A DNA stretch of 7,868 bases. Origin: Bacteroidota bacterium. GTDB lineage: Bacteria > Bacteroidota > Bacteroidia > Bacteroidales > VadinHA17. Made by a program: the position numbers and the translations under genes. The DNA lies in NCBI GenBank assembly GCA_012838685.1, contig DUOU01000219.1, forward strand, positions 1 through 7,868, in the 5' to 3' direction. The notes beneath the pieces were generated by a model, which was given only the letters and a program-made list of their open reading frames with translations, ran no database searches and was not told the origin of the DNA. Numbering within the stretch: position 1 is the stretch's first letter; every line of letters begins with the position of its first letter. This document shows, one piece after another, positions 5,606-7,868 of the stretch.

Positions 5606-6331
5606 ATGCCAGGTAGAAATTTAAAATATAAGTTGTTGTTTTCAGCGCTTTTAATGATGTTATCGGCCACTCTGTCGGCCCAGTCCGAAAAGAGAATGGT
5701 ACGCCAGGGCAACAGGGAGTTTGGGGATGCCAACTACAGTGATGCCGAATTATCCTACAGAAGGGCGCTTAGCAGTGACAATGGGTATGCCGATGCTGTT
5801 TTCAATGTTGGTGATGCCCTCTATAAACAGGGTAAATACGAGGATGCGGCCAAACAGTTCCAGCAGAACTATGAGATGAACGATGACAAGGCCAAAAAGG
5901 CGACCGCTATGTACAATCGGGGGAACGCTTTGCTGAAGGCCAATAAACTGGAGGAATCCATCGAATCGTACAAAAGTTCTCTGAGGTTGGATCCAAACAA
6001 TATGGAGGCTAAGTATAATCTGGCCTATGCGCAGGATTTGCTCGAAGAACGGGAGCAGCAACAGCAGCAACAGCAGGACCAGCAGGACCAGCAAGACCAG
6101 CAAGATCAGCAGGACCAGCAGGACCAACAGGACCAGCAAGACCAACAGGATCAGCAAGACCAACAGGATCAACAAGATCAACAGCAACCCCAGCAGGAAC
6201 CCCAGATTTCCCGGGAAGATGCTGAAAGGATATTGAATGCCCTGGCGAACGAGGAGAAGGAGGTCCAGGAGAGGGTTAACGAGGAAAAGGCAAAAAACGC
6301 GGCAGTGGTAGGTTCAGGGAAAAACTGGTAA
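5606..6331 (+). CDS. batC: BatC, exported TPR protein with a long Asp-Gln-Gln repeat
   Basis: A 241-residue exported protein counted from ATG 5606; a TTG at 5597 is in frame and would add three residues (M-I-G), but the ATG gives a compact signal peptide (N-L-K-Y-K-L-L-F-S-A-L-L-M-M-L-S-A-T-L-S-A-Q, cut near 25/26). About three TPR units follow: 31-64 (A-E-L-S-Y-R-R-A-L), 65-98 (A-L-Y-K-Q-G-K-Y-E-D-A-A-K-Q-F) and 101-134 (Y-N-R-G-N-A-L-L-K ... L-D-P-N). Then come seven Gln (151-157), twelve tandem Asp-Gln-Gln units (158-193), a short Gln/Pro linker and a conserved C-terminal helix, S-R-E-D-A-E-R-I-L-N-A-L, ending in K-N-W. BatC homologues share the TPR part and this tail; the Gln/Asp-rich linker is, as I recall, variable. 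TPRs bind protein partners, and here the likely ones are the periplasmic domains of BatA, BatB or BatD. It starts 15 nt after batB. No cysteine and no TM helix beyond the signal peptide. Confidence 0.92.
   Translation: MPGRNLKYKLLFSALLMMLSATLSAQSEKRMVRQGNREFGDANYSDAELSYRRALSSDNGYADAVFNVGDALYKQGKYEDAAKQFQQNYEMNDDKAKKATAMYNRGNALLKANKLEESIESYKSSLRLDPNNMEAKYNLAYAQDLLEEREQQQQQQQDQQDQQDQQDQQDQQDQQDQQDQQDQQDQQDQQDQQQPQQEPQISREDAERILNALANEEKEVQERVNEEKAKNAAVVGSGKNW
6077..6184 (+). repeat. 12-copy 9-bp tandem repeat encoding Asp-Gln-Gln
   Basis: Twelve perfect Asp-Gln-Gln units in frame within batC, preceded by seven Gln codons (6056-6076). At DNA level the units vary only by synonymous changes (GAC/GAT, CAG/CAA). 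Units 6, 8 and 10 are identical, units 2 and 3 are identical, and 1 equals 5. Units 7-8 (6131-6148) and 9-10 (6149-6166) differ by a single base, which suggests a later 18-bp duplication. Unit length is a multiple of three, so copy-number change would keep the reading frame. Confidence 0.95.
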
Positions 6332-6344
6332 CTTTGTGGCACGA

Positions 6345-7868
6345 ATGAAGAGGATAATTTTTATAATGTCAATTTTAGCGATAAGCGTGGCAAGCCTTAT
6401 CGCCCAGGATATTGTACTGGAGGCGGAATATCCTTCGGTAGTGCAGTCTGGTCAGCAGTTTACGGTGACATGGACTGTCAACGCCAATAATGGCGACTTC
6501 ACTGCCCCTTCATTAGATGGATTTTATAGACTTATGGGGCCATCAACTTCCTATAGTTCAAGTACACAGATAATAAACGGAAAGGTTACCAGGAACATTA
6601 CAAATTCTTTCACCTATGTCCTGCAGGCGATGGATCCCGGCAATTATACGATACCTGGAGCGACATACACCATAAAGAATGATGTCTACAGATCGGATCC
6701 ATTGACTATAGAGGTTGTTGCCGGCAGTACCGCTCCACCGCGGGGCCAGACAAATACAAATAACAGCCAACAGAATCCGGCCACAACCAGGAGCAATACT
6801 TCGGGAAGCCAAGTGTTTCTCGATTTTATTGTCAACAAGAGGGAGGTTTATGTGGGCGAACCTATCCTGGCCACGGCAAAAATTTATACAAGAGTGAATC
6901 TGTCGGGCATAAGTGACGTTAAATTCCCCTCTTTCTCCGGATTTATGAAGACCGATCTTGATACCCCTCCGCTCAACAATCTGGTTGAAGAGAATGTCAA
7001 CGGAACTGTTTATGGGGCGGGAGTCCTTCAGCAGTTTCTCCTATATCCCCAAATTACGGGAGAGATTGTGATAGAACCGATGAGCGTGACCGCTTTGCAG
7101 CAACAACGGGTCAGTACTGGACGCGGCTTCAATTCTTTTTTCGACTCCTTTTTCGATGATTTTTTCTCGTCGTATCAGACTGTGCCCATCGCCGTAGCGA
7201 GTGATCCGATCACCATCAAGGTAAAGCCGTTGCCGGGAAACAGGCCTTCAGGTTTTTCCGGTGTTGTTGGAAAGTTGGAGATGAGGTCCTCTATGGACAA
7301 AGATACCGTAAATGTTAACGATGCCATCACCTTATCCATAACTGTTACCGGAAACGGTAACCTCAGGATAGCCGCGACTCCTGAACTGGATCTTGTACCC
7401 GATATTGAGCAATACGACCCCAAGATAACTGACAACATAAGGAGCAGTTCCAGCGGAACCTCCGGGAGCAGGACATTTGAGTTCCTGCTTATACCAAGAT
7501 TTTATGGAGATTATACTGTTCCCCCGGTAACATATTCATATTTTGACCCCTCAACGGGAAAGTATGAGAAATTGAGCACTCCCGAATACCATTTTTATGC
7601 CAATAGGGTGGAGGACTCTTCAACCGGGCTGATGGTTTATGGTGGGGTATCGAAGGAGGATGTGAGGTATGTGGGACAGGATATCAGGTTTATCAAGAAC
7701 AGACCCGGCAGACTCCAAAAAACAGACAGATTGCTGTCCGGGAGCGGTTCGTTTTATTCGCTATACGGTTTCGCTCTTCTCCTGTTCCTCGCGATATTGT
7801 TTATCAGGAGGGAACATGTTCGCAGGAACTCCGATATCACTGCCGTAAAAAATAGGAGGGCCGGAAGG
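6345..7868 (+). CDS. batD: BatD, secreted beta-rich protein with one C-terminal TM helix (3' end outside window)
   Basis: Open frame of 508 codons from ATG 6345 to the right edge with no stop or frameshift, so batD is cut. An in-frame GTG at 6336 could add three residues; the ATG gives a standard signal peptide (M-K-R-I-I-F-I-M-S-I-L-A-I-S-V-A-S-L-I-A-Q, cut near 20/21). A first beta-rich domain runs to about 125 (S-G-Q-Q-F-T-V, G-F-Y-R-L-M-G-P-S, G-N-Y-T-I-P-G-A). A Ser/Thr/Asn/Gln-rich linker at 127-156 leads to a second domain (V-F-L-D-F-I-V-N-K-R-E-V-Y-V-G-E-P). The aromatic/acidic patch F-F-D-S-F-F-D-D-F-F at 265-274 is a BatD hallmark. A third domain (about 300-440) contains I-T-V-T-G-N-G-N-L and L-I-P-R-F-Y-G-D-Y-T-V-P-P. 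A TM helix at about 470-487 is followed by I-R-R-E-H-V-R-R, so the tail is cytoplasmic. No cysteine is present in the visible part. BatD disruption gave the aerotolerance phenotype in B. fragilis, as I recall; its biochemical role is unknown. It begins 13 nt after batC. Confidence 0.93.
   Translation, partial: MKRIIFIMSILAISVASLIAQDIVLEAEYPSVVQSGQQFTVTWTVNANNGDFTAPSLDGFYRLMGPSTSYSSSTQIINGKVTRNITNSFTYVLQAMDPGNYTIPGATYTIKNDVYRSDPLTIEVVAGSTAPPRGQTNTNNSQQNPATTRSNTSGSQVFLDFIVNKREVYVGEPILATAKIYTRVNLSGISDVKFPSFSGFMKTDLDTPPLNNLVEENVNGTVYGAGVLQQFLLYPQITGEIVIEPMSVTALQQQRVSTGRGFNSFFDSFFDDFFSSYQTVPIAVASDPITIKVKPLPGNRPSGFSGVVGKLEMRSSMDKDTVNVNDAITLSITVTGNGNLRIAATPELDLVPDIEQYDPKITDNIRSSSSGTSGSRTFEFLLIPRFYGDYTVPPVTYSYFDPSTGKYEKLSTPEYHFYANRVEDSSTGLMVYGGVSKEDVRYVGQDIRFIKNRPGRLQKTDRLLSGSGSFYSLYGFALLLFLAILFIRREHVRRNSDITAVKNRRAGR

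Noticed and set aside
5750..6187. 145-codon minus-strand open frame opposite batC, encoding a long Leu/Val/Ile run that looks like a membrane protein
   Set aside because: It is the reverse complement of the Gln/Asp repeat (CAG/CAA and GAC/GAT read as Leu and Val/Ile), so it arises from the repeat and the lack of stops in it; batC itself has clear TPR and signal-peptide features.
6027..6236. 69-codon + strand frame rich in Ser/Arg/Thr/Asn inside batC
   Set aside because: Shifted frame of the same tandem repeat; no leader and no recognisable domain.
6345..7868. Suspicion that the right-hand 1.5 kb is non-coding or broken, since no closed gene spans it
   Set aside because: Codon-by-codon reading from 6345 shows an uninterrupted frame to the edge with BatD features; it simply has no stop within the window.

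Overview
The window suggests a member of the Bacteroidota, probably Bacteroidales-like. It carries, all on the + strand, most of the conserved Bat ('Bacteroides aerotolerance') operon in its typical Bacteroidota order: MoxR-type AAA+ ATPase, DUF58 protein, a secreted/membrane protein without a standard name, batA, batB, batC and batD. The phylum call rests on this gene order, on protein motifs of the Bacteroidota versions of these families, and on mostly AT-rich leaders without Shine-Dalgarno sites. Genus cannot be given. Codon use is even along the window (frequent ATA for Ile, AGG/AGA for Arg), so nothing points to recent transfer.

Layout. Positions 1-504 hold the C-terminal, multi-pass membrane part of a protein that looks like the DUF4105 family; it is cut by the left edge. 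Positions 505-604 are a non-coding AT-rich gap that probably carries the operon promoter and three phased TTAACA copies. The operon follows: moxR (605-1600), DUF58 gene (1650-2513), unnamed signal-peptide/TM gene (2516-3550), batA (3547-4539), batB (4550-5590), batC (5606-6331) and batD (6345 to the right edge, stop not reached). From moxR to the right edge no gap exceeds 49 nt and one junction is a 4-nt ATGA overlap, so the seven genes are very likely co-transcribed. batE would be the expected next gene outside the window.

How the genes work together (family knowledge plus inference). MoxR and the DUF58 protein are soluble and cytoplasmic. MoxR ATPases are thought to act as chaperones on von Willebrand A (vWA) proteins bearing a MIDAS metal site, and three such proteins are encoded here (DUF58, BatA, BatB), all with DxSxS intact. 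Positively charged loops place the BatA and BatB vWA domains in the periplasm. BatC is a secreted TPR protein, and BatD and the unnamed protein have secreted ectodomains, one TM helix and a basic cytoplasmic side. The set reads as an envelope-spanning assembly with a cytoplasmic ATPase motor. Its molecular job is not established: the aerotolerance label comes from Bacteroides fragilis, and as I recall work in Leptospira found no direct role in oxidative-stress tolerance.

Points worth a second look: a 12-copy Asp-Gln-Gln tandem repeat in BatC; a lone cysteine in each of only two proteins of the exported set (BatA and the unnamed protein); the unnamed protein as a likely short BatD-like paralogue; strong Shine-Dalgarno sites at just two junctions; and a possible internal start in batA. 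I see no RNA genes, mobile elements or CRISPR arrays, and no evidence that the system itself is new.
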